Shown here in pieces: positions 47,601 to 57,120 of a stretch of 64,000 nt of DNA (positions within the stretch are counted from its first letter, which is position 1; the number at the start of each line of letters is the position of its first letter). The DNA lies in contig NC_062253.1 of the NCBI RefSeq assembly GCF_905475465.1, positions 6,572,001 to 6,636,000 on the forward strand, in the 5' to 3' direction. The DNA is from Pieris napi. Its lineage: Eukaryota; Arthropoda; Insecta; Lepidoptera; Pieridae. Under the pieces are notes generated by a model that was given only the letters and a program-made list of their open reading frames with translations, was not told where the DNA came from and searched no databases. The translations under genes and the position numbers were made by a program.

Positions 47601-48457
47601 CATGTAGCCAAAGCTTTAGAGGAATTGGTCTCACCACCGCTAACTAATTCAGGCAAATCATTTATTTTAGATTCGACAAGGATTTTAAATGCAAGCCAAT
47701 CAGCATTATTTAATTTATATTTCACACGAGGTTGTCGTTTTTGATAAGGAGAGCGTCTAATAGGTGAGGATATGATAATCGGGAAATGATCACTGCCAAA
47801 AGTAGATGATGAAGTGTACCAAGAACGAGAAGAAGCAAGATCTGGAGTACAAATTGATAAGTCAACCGCGCTAAGCTTTTCATTAGGCTTTGTACGTCTG
47901 GTTGGTGAGCCAGTATTAAGTAAACACAAATTATGTAAATCTAATATTTCAACTAAACGTACACCATTGGAGTCAGTAGTGCCACAACCAAACATTTGGT
48001 GATGAGAGTTAAAGTCACCCAATAGAAGGAATGGACGACTAAGTGAAGAAAGTAAATTATTAACGCTATTGAGAATAACAAAAGAGGAACGAGCTAGGTA
48101 AATGGAAACTATAGAAATATTATCAATTTTTATGCCGACAATATTAATGGCATCATTAGAGATTAATGAAGAAAACGCTATTTCAGAAAAATTAATTGAG
48201 TTCCTGACAAGTAACGCTACGCCACCATGGCCATCAAATCTATCATCACGCAAGCAGGTATATCCTGGGATCCTTAATAGGTACCCTGGCTTCAACCACG
48301 TTTCAGATAACGCAACAACAACGGGAGAATGTTTATTTATCAAATATATCAAATCATGTTTCTTTGGAACAACACTCCTGCAATTCCATTGAATTATCTT
48401 GGAATCCATTATTTTTAATAACATTAACTGATTTAATTTTTTCATTAATAGAGGCAA
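44687..48457 (-). CDS. Non-LTR retrotransposon ORF2: endonuclease, reverse transcriptase, RNase H
   Basis: 1256 residues. The endonuclease (about 18-240) shows QWNCRS, ALSETW, LLGDFNSHH and SDHFPI, the conserved parts of AP-like endonucleases that nick target DNA. The reverse transcriptase (about 470-740) shows SYRPIALSS, QYGFRKSKST, FLDISAAYD, GLPQGSVLSPLL and the catalytic QYADDLLFYS near 674. The RNase H (about 970-1095) shows FTDASK, ECFALLKAL, FSDSKSAL and HSGIKGNEKADELA. A C-terminal Cys/His motif (CECGEDIGDLDHIFFSC) lies near 1190. The first ATG is at 48457, but the methionine at residue 17 (48409), just before the endonuclease, may be the real start. All catalytic motifs are present. 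Confidence 0.95.
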   Translation of the reverse strand: MPLLMKKLNQLMLLKIMDSKIIQWNCRSVVPKKHDLIYLINKHSPVVVALSETWLKPGYLLRIPGYTCLRDDRFDGHGGVALLVRNSINFSEIAFSSLISNDAINIVGIKIDNISIVSIYLARSSFVILNSVNNLLSSLSRPFLLLGDFNSHHQMFGCGTTDSNGVRLVEILDLHNLCLLNTGSPTRRTKPNEKLSAVDLSICTPDLASSRSWYTSSSTFGSDHFPIIISSPIRRSPYQKRQPRVKYKLNNADWLAFKILVESKINDLPELVSGGETNSSKALATCLIESADQIFSVKRNPSNKIPFPPWWDRECMVAVSRRKEAERVYAEDMSNENLDILNEVISTTRKFLRDKKQAGWKKFCTSLSPSTCPSEVWTSIKRFRSAFKESLSSSSLPPFLTNAFLDRLAPPSAAESIYFPLESSLIDDTSSLNSPFSLHELKGVLSHVKDSSPGQDGIMYSFLSHLGDTALMYFLNLINSVMVTGNIPETWKSQEVIAIKKPNKPTNDVASYRPIALSSVLTKIAEHLVKNRLEWFIENNNLIANSQYGFRKSKSTIDNLAILTTDIRIAFSRDEDIVAAFLDISAAYDNVNISILQRKLLELQVPTLLIRFIINLLSCRYISLIVQKDGNITELKRTVFKGLPQGSVLSPLLYNIYTYDLELSINSHINVLQYADDLLFYSVDKSVVKACNSMSSSLNCLNIWLVKNGLDLSVSKSSIVVFSKKRTTPIINVTFNGQSLPLQTKIKFLGVILDSKLSGLAHYEHVVMKCAQLLNIMKCLSGVWWGAHPFSMKLVYNALIRSVLDYGTFLLDGGSVLGSKKLDVIQSKALRIVTGVMKSSPSNALQVECCDPPLKLRRQFLSDRFLFKSMQFSNHPLHGRLHELNNIIYTSRYWRHKSLPCLIISFRKFLTLHSRIHRSPSLPIFMTQFNSLILDPDIRYNIGVRKQDILETNIRFMSSVEEQNWEGWDYIFTDASKISVDDCVGVGLIHWQHKIIQKIKLPPESSVFTGECFALLKALELVILLKSKSTIIFSDSKSALQSLEKFPFQMKLCYPIICEIRDKLLICSQRNYTVIFAWIPSHSGIKGNEKADELAKEAIKDGDIVPYINYCHDLAALPKTHLWESWNDVWLRSSKFKGKHYAEIQPRIPSRPWFFEVKSSKTVTSIISRMRLGHVCTPHHLARLRIIDSNICECGEDIGDLDHIFFSCSQYDRTSFLNSLQSLHVPFPTKISCLLLYPLLYYNVLSSFIIYNNIKM

Positions 48458-50072
48458 CGTGGGACGGTTTCAATAAGTTTGAGTTTATTAAACTAGTTAA
48501 TAATGCTAGTATCATTTCTAATACATCAGATTTTTCTTCTTCTTTATTTTTGTGTCCAACCAGAGCACTGCCATTTTTAGGCTCTGGAACTTGGAAATCT
48601 TTTAAAACATTATAATGAGCAACACGATCATAACCATGTTGTGGTTTACGAGGAGAGCGAGGTTTTAAGAATATTGTCTTTTTATTTGAGGCATTAGTAG
48701 AATTATTACGAGATACAGACTTCGCTGCGGAAGAATATACGGGTTTTGGTACTTCCGGAATTGTTGAACTTAATGCATCTGCGTATGAAGGCTTAATAGA
48801 AGAAAAATATTTACTGGCTTCGGCATAAGACATGCAGCTCTGAGCCATTTTAACTTTGATTTCTGTCTGTCTCACAAATTCTGGACATGACTTATCTATC
48901 GCTGAATGGGACCCTTCGACTTCACACATTACACAGTACAGAGGATCTTTATCTGACCTGTCACATGATACACCTGCATGTTGACCTCCACAGTTATAAC
49001 ATATTGGAGTCTTAGAACGACATTGAACTTTGGTATGACCATAACGGCAGCATTTATAGCATTGTATGGTAGGATAAATATATATTTCTACTGGAAGAGC
49101 ATTATAGCACATGAAAATCCTTTTTGGTAAAACTTGCCCATCAAATGTTAATACAACTGATTCAGAGGGTTTCCAAGAAACCGAGTCATTAATTTTTACC
49201 TTGCGATTCAAACGTCTTATTTTAAGTATTTTGCCGCAGCCTATAGGTACGGATACATTTTGTTGAACTTCCTCTACACTCCAATCTACAGGGACCCCGC
49301 GAACTAGACCCATTCTTGTTACGCTGAAAGTGGGAATGAAGGCTTTTAACTTTTTCGTTTCCAAAAGATTGCAGTTAAGAAAATTATTGGCGTCTTTATA
49401 ATCGGAAAAGCCAACTACGCACCTGTTTCTTCCTATACGCTTTACACTTCCGGGAACAATATTATTAAATTTGTTCTGCTTTAAAAAATTGCCAAATGTT
49501 ATTGGATGGAGAATGGTCCCGTCGTCAGGTGAACTTTGAATACGTTGAACATGTATAAAATAAGGGGAAACATCGGTAGAAACATATTCAGTACGGCCAA
49601 TCGAACGGGGGTCCGTATTGGTTACTGAAGTTGTGGTGTTGTTTAAATTTCCCGCGTTAGAGTCTTGAGAGATATTTGAATTTTCCGTGTAAGATGTTGA
49701 TGGTCGAGAGGATGTGCTATGTGAATTATTATTATTTTGCAAGTGTGGAGATGACGTGGATTGAGATATAGGTTTTGAAGTAACCTTTTTAATTAAAATT
49801 GACTCATCTTCTACATTGCATAAGCTTTCGCACTGACAGTAATCACCGCTAGAACCACTACCTTTCTTTTTCTTAATTTTCGTACATTGCCGACAAAGGC
49901 GCAAATAACGTGTTCGTTTACGACTTCCTTCACCTGTTTGAGATGATACCGAACAATCGGTATCCATTTTGTCAAATTCATCTTGTGAACCAACAGATAC
50001 ATTTGATCCCACAGGGAGATTCAAGCCAACAAGGCCATCATCCCCCCGACCTAGATCGGGGGGCTTGTTCAT
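48354..50072 (-). CDS. Non-LTR retrotransposon ORF1, zinc-knuckle RNA-binding protein
   Basis: 572 residues; probably coats the element RNA and takes it to the nucleus. Residues 1-160 are low-complexity, with a basic patch (KIKKKK at 65-70), a small cysteine cluster (60-85) and Ser/Asn-rich text. Residues about 170-335 form a folded part resembling the RNA-binding region of jockey/I-type ORF1. Three zinc knuckles follow: CX2CX4HX4C at 338-351, CX2CX3HX4C at 358-370 and a longer CX2CX5HX6C form at 380-396. The start ATG is 5' proximal, about 200 bp from the element's 5' end. The last 104 bp overlap the start of ORF2 in another frame. Confidence 0.92.
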   Translation of the reverse strand: MNKPPDLGRGDDGLVGLNLPVGSNVSVGSQDEFDKMDTDCSVSSQTGEGSRKRTRYLRLCRQCTKIKKKKGSGSSGDYCQCESLCNVEDESILIKKVTSKPISQSTSSPHLQNNNNSHSTSSRPSTSYTENSNISQDSNAGNLNNTTTSVTNTDPRSIGRTEYVSTDVSPYFIHVQRIQSSPDDGTILHPITFGNFLKQNKFNNIVPGSVKRIGRNRCVVGFSDYKDANNFLNCNLLETKKLKAFIPTFSVTRMGLVRGVPVDWSVEEVQQNVSVPIGCGKILKIRRLNRKVKINDSVSWKPSESVVLTFDGQVLPKRIFMCYNALPVEIYIYPTIQCYKCCRYGHTKVQCRSKTPICYNCGGQHAGVSCDRSDKDPLYCVMCEVEGSHSAIDKSCPEFVRQTEIKVKMAQSCMSYAEASKYFSSIKPSYADALSSTIPEVPKPVYSSAAKSVSRNNSTNASNKKTIFLKPRSPRKPQHGYDRVAHYNVLKDFQVPEPKNGSALVGHKNKEEEKSDVLEMILALLTSLINSNLLKPSHVASINEKIKSVNVIKNNGFQDNSMELQECCSKET

Positions 50073-50299
50073 ACAATATTTACAGAAATTACAAAAACTT
50101 ACCGACTACACGATGACACTATACACAAATATGATATAAAGATTACATATAATACAAAAATTAAAACTACCAGCTTATCCTCTGCGTTTTAACTAGTAAA
50201 ATTAAATTAAATATTCAACACCGTGAAAAATACGTCTACCATGAACGAAGTTTCCCGCGCTTTTCGTCAATTCAAATATTTGAGACTAAATTAGACAAA

Positions 50300-50540
50300 C
50301 TTAGTGCAGTGTTGTTAGCCTAGTAGTATGATGCTCGACTCTCAACCTTGAGATAGTGTACCTACTCGATTTATGCAAGAAAAACATTTTACTTTCTATG
50401 GGTGTTAATAACAATCGCTAATACTGTCAAATATCGTGGGGAAACTTCTATGCAGGACAGAAAATCGAAGCCGTATGTCAGTTAAAAGATTATCAAGAAA
50501 CAAATACAGAAATCTGAAGTCAAGACCTTTGGCAAAATGT
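50300..50540 (+). repeat. Diverged SINE copy
   Basis: 'agtgcagtgttgttagcctagtag' head, 'atcgtggggaaac', 'gaagccgtatgtcag', 'caaatacagaaatctgaagtcaagacc'. Heavily worn. The intact LINE landed just upstream of it. Confidence 0.6.
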
Positions 50541-50544
50541 GGCC

Positions 50545-51020
50545 AAGTTTTTAGAATTAATCAATTCGAGTTTGATTATAAATATTAAACTTATTACTTC
50601 ATTTGAGGGAGTATTGTAAGTCTAAATTGCCACATCCGTTCAAAATTGGACGTGAAGTGAACATACAACGTGATATTGAAAAAATAATAAAGGTATTCGG
50701 AAATTTTGCGACGGAAGTGCAAGCACGAGGTGTTTTATAGACTTTCAGCTTAACGAAACTTCCCCTATGAATACTGTAACATGAACGTTATGTACTGTAT
50801 ATGGATTAACCGTTATATATAGCATGTATTACGGATGTCCCCTATAGAATATATAACATTTTTCATTTATATCTATACTAAATTAAAGCTGATAAGTTTG
50901 ACTGCGCTGATCTCCTAAATTACTAGTAGTTGCTTTTGAATTATAAGCATGTACATTGTACATAAATATACTTAGTTGTTATTGTTGATGACTGAGGTGA
51001 TAGGTTCAAATCCCATATTT
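50545..51020. other. No gene recognised
   Basis: AT-rich. 'gaggtgataggttcaaatccc' near 50995-51015 resembles a B box of a worn tRNA-like head that was interrupted by the next element. Confidence 0.4.
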
Positions 51021-51025
51021 TTTTT

Positions 51026-51335
51026 AAGCTATTGCATAGCTTCTATCGCGGGCCTCGAGCGTGGAGACCGAATCCAGAAATTCCGTAACGAAAAAACCTT
51101 GCGCGTTAGAGCGGGACAAAACGCATACTGCGTATTCACATCTCTCTGACGAGATCAGTGCAGCCGGTGCGCGTTAGAGTGAGACAGGCTATATAGGCGA
51201 GTTAGTCTGAGTCTGGTAGAGTGGTAGATTGAATTAATTTATCAAAGAAAAATCTTGAATTAATATCAAAGAAAAAAAAAATACTACATAAATAAATAAT
51301 TACATAAGTTGAAAAAAAAAATTATGCAATAGCTT
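51026..51335. repeat. Inverted-repeat element (AAGCTATTGCATA ends)
   Basis: AAGCTATTGCATA at 51026-51038 is exactly inverted at 51323-51335 (TATGCAATAGCTT). The left end is itself palindromic (AAGCTATTGCATAGCTT). The inside is GC-rich at the left ('ctatcgcgggcctcgagcgtgg', two 'gcgcgttagag.g.gac' units) and A-rich at the right. Non-coding; a MITE or other foldback type. Confidence 0.65.
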
Positions 51336-51339
51336 TACC

Positions 51340-52485
51340 GCGGCAGTCCCCGACTGCCACACGTTTTTTTTTAATTGTTTCAGTTGCCGAAGTAGCTCAA
51401 CGTTGCAACTCCATTCTTCTTAAAAGATTCAGATGGAAAATGCTCATAAGTGATTACTATGAAACCTAACAGTGAAATTTTACCGTACCAACACACCTGG
51501 TCAACCAATCGGTCAGGTCTTTGCAACCTTCCTAGAACCTGATGAATCAGGCGTAATTTTCCAGCTACGAAATCGCTATGGTCTAAATCCTTCTGTGTTG
51601 ATTGTCTGCAAGTTGTTGAATAAATAAAATTTCAGTTTTCTATTATTTTGCAATGAATATTTAATAATGTTCTGTGTACTTTATTATCACTTCATAGTTT
51701 CCAGTTAAGTTTTTGATGCACTTTCGAATACAAGTACGGAAGTATCGTTAACTTTAGCACAATGAAATTGAAGGCGAGCCGGTTCTGAAACTAATTAACA
51801 CATTAATTTGTCTTTGGAAATTTCAACTCGACTTCAGTTTTCTATTTTTATTCGAAATTTATTCTCGGAAACATTTCATAATTCGCTTTTCAGTGTTATT
51901 GAGAAATAACTTATTTATAAAAATAAATAGAATTGCACCGTTTCATATAAAGTACTTAAATCTCGTGCGAGAAAGAGACGAAAGTGTAATTAATATTGAT
52001 TCATTAAGAATGATTTAATATTAAACATCTACCGCTGATTTAGTCAAAGTAATACTAAATTTGGGCCCATTAAAGCAAAGCAACAAAACGAAGGACGCAA
52101 TAAGACTTATCATGTCGCTACACTATTACAGTTGACCAATCACAATGAACGACGCCGTAATTTCGTCTTTCATTCTCCAATCTCGGTCTCTTTTATGTGT
52201 TTGTGTATTGTTATGTATATTATAAAACATTAGAATATAATAACATTAAAACCTATTATAATTGGAAGTAAACAGTATAACTGTTTTATTATTGTACTTC
52301 GAAAGCAAATAACGACTATGGTGAGAGAATATTAAAGTATTTATTGCCGGGGCTAATAAATTAGTCCATTTATTACTCAGTATTTTGCTTATTGTGTTTT
52401 CTTCCTTCATGAATGATAATGTAAACATTAAGTGCCTGTAACTAGTAGTTATAACCTCGCTGTGTGGTGGTGTCTAGAGGGCCAC
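51340..52485. other. No gene recognised
   Basis: Nothing supportable on either strand. Confidence 0.45.
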
Positions 52486-52487
52486 CA

Positions 52488-52685
52488 GCTGATTAGTGAT
52501 TAGTACGGCTTTCGTCTTCGCTCAGCTGGTGACCTTTTTATATACCTACACCTAGATGGTCAGAGGCAATTCAGTCCAAGCGGAGGTGCTAGCGGTTAGT
52601 TTGGATATAGCGAAAGCCTTCAGTCTATGGGATCCCCGAGAAACTATGCGACTGGATTTCTAGCAGTGACCTTCCACGCTTCACT
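52488..52685 (+). pseudogene. Non-LTR reverse transcriptase fragment, broken
   Basis: In shifting plus-strand frames I read LISD-stop-YGFR, AGDL and AVSLDIAKAF, then, one frame on, PEKLCDWISS. This is the order of the RT palm motifs (QYGFR...GDLL...LDIAKAFD...lp.kL..Wi..fL) of jockey/CR1-type elements. Stops and at least two frameshifts break it. Confidence 0.6.
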
Positions 52686-52773
52686 CCGAGCAGCACAGAT
52701 TTAACCTTTGATCCGAATATTTTAAGCTTAATTCGACGCGTCAACATCCGTGACTGCGGACCGGAAGTTGTGC

Positions 52774-53069
52774 TCAGGTTTCTCGGGCCTTGGCAATGCG
52801 TAAAGAAATATTTTCTTTTCTACCTTCAGTTTCAGAGACGCTTCCGAGGTATTCTAATTTATGAATGCTTTCTAGATCCTTTACAGGCATCCGCAACGGG
52901 GTGCGGTTCTCAACTCCAACACGCATTGCTTTCGTTTTTCGGGTGTCGATTTTGAGCCCCGCAGATCCCGCCTCGCGTACCAGGTCATACAACTTGGATT
53001 GCATGACACGGTGTGACTCACCAGACATAGGTCATCGGCATAATCCGTCGTCGTATCTTTGATTGCCAA
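52774..53069 (-). pseudogene. Non-LTR reverse transcriptase fragment with YADD motif, broken
   Basis: The minus strand reads DYADDLCLVSH in one frame and then, after a frameshift near 53010, MQSKLYDLVREAGSAGLKI, TRKTKAMRV, HKLEYLGS and SLRIAKARET. YADD is the RT catalytic site, and the 'gl.in..KTK.mrv...F.YLGs' pattern follows it in RTE-type and related RTs. Faces the fragment at 52488-52685. Confidence 0.7.
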
Positions 53070-53074
53070 AATCT

Positions 53075-54355
53075 GGATCAGCGAAAAGTTTCCGGAGGTC
53101 TCTAACTGGGGGCTTCTTAAGTACCCAAAAAAGGTGTTCTAAACGAAAAAGGTAACTTATTCGAAATCAATTTTATTCCTTAAAATGGTTTAAAACATCT
53201 TATTCATAATGTTTTATACATTTAAATTTATTGCATGCTAATAAACTCGTTTAAAAATTTTCCCGTAAATTTCACCTTAAGAGGGAAGGTTCTTGTGAAA
53301 TAGTAAGAATTATTGTTATTCATATCCTGTTGAATATGCAAGAGTATTCATGACTGGCTCGTTAGCAAGGGGCCGCATTTATGTAAAGTATAACATTAAC
53401 TTGGATTTTTATGGATCGATAGAATATTTAAAATATGTGTTATTTAAATAAAACTTTATCAGTTAAGTAAATGCTTATTTAACTCGACGTTTAGAGTGGT
53501 TTTTGACAATCGGCAGCAAGAGATATCCATTCTTCTAAAGACATATATTTTATCCAATCAGTGCTACTGAACTGTTTTAACCAAATAACTCTTATGACTC
53601 TTTCAGCAAAATTGTACGCTGTGGTACATAAAAATTTATAAAAATAATATTAGAAAAAAAAAAAAAACTGTTTTGGGTTAGATTTTTATCGAATATTTAG
53701 TAATACTTTCTTGAAAGTCACAGAAGAAGTAAGAAGTGAGCCTGTAAAGAATTGTAGATTCGTCATACTAATTTAAAAAAGTTAAAGTCCAAATGTTAAA
53801 TATTATTGTAAACAAACAAAACATCGCTTTCCGCAAAGAAAATAACATTGAGATAGATATAACTCCATCAATGTTATTTGAAGGGACGAGATGCCCTTAT
53901 ATTTTTAGGCGCGTGAAATGTTATCCGAGGATTTGAAGAATACTTTCATTTATTCCTTTATGGGTGCTTGTGAAAAGGCTTTTACGGGAAATAAATCACA
54001 CAATAAATAACTTAATATTGAAACTTACATTAATACGTAATTAAAAGTATGTGGCTGTCTTTACGGGATCCTTAATGATATAGAGAGCGTACAGCAAAGC
54101 TAAACTAATTATACCTAATTCAATAAAAGTCTGCTCTTGTGACCGTGATAATCCCACACGGTATAAATATGGTGGTCCTGATTTGGAATCTCCGTTGAAA
54201 TGGTTTCAAGTTAGTAAGAGCAAAAGGCTCTCAAAAAATTATGAATTAAAAAGTCTGACACCTGAAGAGAACATTCGTAATTAATAAAAAAACATTTGTT
54301 AATATTATTTACATAACTCGACATTTCTTTCCCTTCCTTAAGCAAGAGACGTTCA
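53075..54355. other. No gene recognised
   Basis: AT-rich, nothing supportable. Confidence 0.45.
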
Positions 54356-54356
54356 T

Positions 54357-54647
54357 AGACCCGGCAAAGCTCGTTTTGCCATGTATATTATTTATAGGAT
54401 TTTTTAGTTCAATATAAATATCTATCTACAATAATAAAAAATAGGGGTTGTATGTATTGGATGTTGTATCATGAAAAAATAAAAACTTTCTAAAAAATAA
54501 AAATGTTTAGGGAGGACATCACTTAGGAGTTTGAAAGATAGTAGCCGATTCTCAGAATTACTACATATGCAAAAAAAAGAATCGGTGGAGCCGTTTCGGA
54601 GGAGTCTGAGAACGAACATTGTGACACGAGAATTTTATATATTAGAT
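54357..54647 (+). repeat. RTE-like tail, CCGGCAAACG family
   Basis: 'gacccggcaaagctcgttttgccatgtat' to 'gagccgtttcggaggagtctg...gacacgagaattttatatattagat'. The next copy starts directly at its end. Confidence 0.75.
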
Positions 54648-55121
54648 ACTAGCTGCCCCCACGAACTTTGTTTCTCCTTAATGCCTAACATACCTTTTTA
54701 GTACATACCGACATGGAACATTTTGCTATACTACCCCAGAGACTACAGTTTTCCGGAATGAAAACTTTTTAGGTTTTTCTGTGATATTTTTCTATATAAA
54801 CCTCACAGTTCAAGTTATAAGTTAACTAACAAATAAAAAATAGGGGTTGATTGTAGAGGGTAGATCAAAATTAATGGTTGTATGTATTTTTGTATGCTGT
54901 ATCATAAAAAATACAAAAACAAAAAATTTTGTCTCAAAAATAAAAAAATCATAATCATCAAACCCCTTATCACTTAGGGGTTTGAAAGATAGATAGCCGA
55001 TTCTCAGACTATTCAGTAAGTCTGAGAATGGGCGCATAAAAAAAATCATAAGAATCGGTCGAGCCGTTTCGGAGGAGTCTGAGAACGAACATTGTGAGAC
55101 GAGAATTTTATATATTAGATG
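54648..55121 (+). repeat. RTE-like tail, same family, tandem to the previous copy
   Basis: Starts 'actagctgcccccacgaactttg', a different 5' part, and ends with the same 150 bp as its neighbour ('caccccttatcacttaggggtttgaaagatag', 'gagccgtttcggaggagtctgagaac', 'ttatatattagatg'). Confidence 0.7.
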
Positions 55122-55570
55122 TATTTACTAGGGTCAAGACACTAAAAACCTAGTTGAGCAAACATATACCTTAATTCCTGAAAGAAATTTATAATAAACA
55201 TATTCCGAGAGCGTTCTATTCAATTGCTTGAAAAGTAACTCTGCCTATTGGTATCTAATGTTTCTAGTAGCGAGAAGTGGATGAAATAAACACAAAAAGG
55301 AACCGCATTCAAATACTTGACTCGGTAAATACGACCATGTGTTAAGGCATATAAGAATGTATACGGTTTCAGGAAATGCTGGTGGATTTATTTGGGCAGA
55401 GAGAGGTCAAACACTTAAAGTTTCGAGATACAAGATTGCTCGAGTGCAAACGCGAAATAAGAATGTGGGATTTTTAAGCGTGGTTTATAATTTGCTTGTT
55501 TATTTCTCTTGAATTCAAATTAATATGATTCATGCACCTTTTCATCTATGCATTAACATAGATTACCATT
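55122..55570. other. No recognised feature
   Basis: Nothing supportable. Confidence 0.45.
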
Positions 55571-55571
55571 T

Positions 55572-55682
55572 TAGGTCTAGGCCTCAGATTTTTGTAGCTG
55601 TTTCGTGATCATTTGTTTCGTTCAATAGGCAATTAGATAATTAGCTTTTAGTGCCTGACATACGCCGTCGACTTTATGAATC
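55572..55682 (-). repeat. SINE 3' part, minus strand
   Basis: 'taggtctaggcctcagatttttgtagctgtttcgtgatcatttg' and 'gtgcctgacatacgccgtcgac'. The matching head is at 56205-56285, with a separate repeat in between. Confidence 0.65.
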
Positions 55683-55734
55683 TTATTTATTTATTTAATT
55701 ATAAGTAATCTCACAGCTTATATATATCTTAATA

Positions 55735-56072
55735 TATATAAATTACGTGTCACGTTATTTGTCCGCTATGGACTCCTAAACTACCGAACCGATATCAATC
55801 AAATTTGCACACCGTGTGTAGTTTGATCCAACTTAAAAGATAGGATAGCTTACATCTCAATTTATACCCGCAATATTATTTTATTGCAAAATATTTGTTT
55901 ATTATTTGATACAATTATAATAGATGGCGCTGTGTTAAAAGTACCAACGTTTCAGCTAAGCTATATATCTACCTTTCACATAAGTCTCCTACCGTTTCCC
56001 TTGAATAGTTTACTACTAAGTAATATGACAAAAACCTTAGCCACAGCAACGCTTGGCCGAGTCTACTATTAG
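55735..56072 (-). repeat. RTE-like tail, minus strand
   Basis: 'aatatatataaattacgtgtcacg..tttgtccgctatggactcctaaactaccgaaccgata' is an inverted RTE-type end. The other border is 'cgcttggccgagtctactattagtatt'. Lies between two halves of a SINE. Confidence 0.5.
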
Positions 56073-56204
56073 TATTATAAAACAAACACTTAGACAGTAC
56101 AGAAAGCCAAAACAGATTACATAGTTAAACAATATTATATACGAAAAATAAAACAAGACAAAACACAACAACAACAAGACAAGTCCCTTCGATTAGATTT
56201 TTTT

Positions 56205-56285
56205 TTGGTCGATCGGGCACAAAGGGTTTGAACCTTTGAAATGTGAGTCGAACGCCGAAACCACTAGGCCAACACTACCCACTTT
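56205..56285 (-). repeat. SINE head, minus strand
   Basis: 'gggtttgaacctttgaaatgtgagtcgaacgccgaaaccactaggccaacact' is the reverse of the tRNA-like head, with B and A boxes worn. Not a functional tRNA. Confidence 0.6.
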
Positions 56286-56289
56286 ATCA

Positions 56290-57110
56290 GTCTCTTTATT
56301 ATACTACGTTTGGCTTGAAATGATTACTTGTTCATTATAAGTCCGTCCGTTCCCCTCCTAATTACATTCGAACGTTTAGTATTTTATGCAAATAAGTAAA
56401 TTTATGAATAAAATGGGTATTAACCTTGAACTTTAAATGTAATATTTACGACAGACACCCAATCATTAAACTGTACAATTAATATTAATAGACATACTTT
56501 AGTTTAGAAATTATAATTAGAGATAGATTAGAAGTGGCTATGCTGTCAGGTACCGTGATGCGTGGAGTCAATCAGGTTCGATTCCTAGTCGTGTAGTTCT
56601 GAACCGATGGTTTATACTACTAATGATTATTCGTTAAAAATGCTTTCCGTGCCCCTTAGTTACCTGTCAAGCATGGAAAATATAATAATCTGCGATTCCT
56701 TTTATGATCGTAGGCACGCATTTTCGAGTGTGACACTATGATGTTTATTCGTATGGAAGTCTACAGTGTATAAGGAAAATGTGTAAGACTTATTTCTGGA
56801 GCGACAAGGCGTGAACGACACATCACCTACGTGTAAAGGAACGCAAATAACGCACTTTTAAGTGTGCGTTTGAATCGACTCATTCACTGCCCTTCTGTCA
56901 ACATCTGAACGGATAACGATGGTATTCTGGGATGTTTCAGTATTTTTTTATATATATTTAAGATTTTGTTTGGACATATGTGTTTTATTACGGTAACAAT
57001 TGTATATATAGAGTGGTTAGTGAATTTCAAGATGGTGCAATAAACATTTGAATGAATCGTTGCTTTTTTGTTTTTGTACAAAATCTTGTTATTGCAAACA
57101 AATGGTAGAT
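56290..57110. other. No gene; worn tRNA-like trace
   Basis: 'gcgtggagtcaatcaggttcgattcctag' near 56562-56592 resembles a SINE head. Otherwise nothing recognised. Confidence 0.4.
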
Positions 57111-57120
57111 AAGACACATT

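Larger units (their letters stand above)
44537..50268 (-). mobile_element. Full-length non-LTR retrotransposon, apparently intact
   Basis: The element is bounded by the 13-bp direct repeat AATTCAAATATTT (44524-44536 and 50269-50281). It has an oligo-A 3' end (T-run on plus, up to 44546), a 5' UTR of about 200 bp, ORF1 (50072-48354) and ORF2 (48457-44687), and a 3' UTR of about 150 bp. ORF1 is a nucleic-acid-binding protein with zinc knuckles; ORF2 joins an APE-type endonuclease, a reverse transcriptase with YADD and an RNase H. RNase H presence and ORF1 layout point to the I/jockey group, nearest the I clade; exact clade not tested. No stop or frameshift in either frame. Confidence 0.93.

Noticed and set aside
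45801..48615. Plus-strand frames within the LINE
   Set aside because: They are antisense shadows of the two long minus-strand ORFs.
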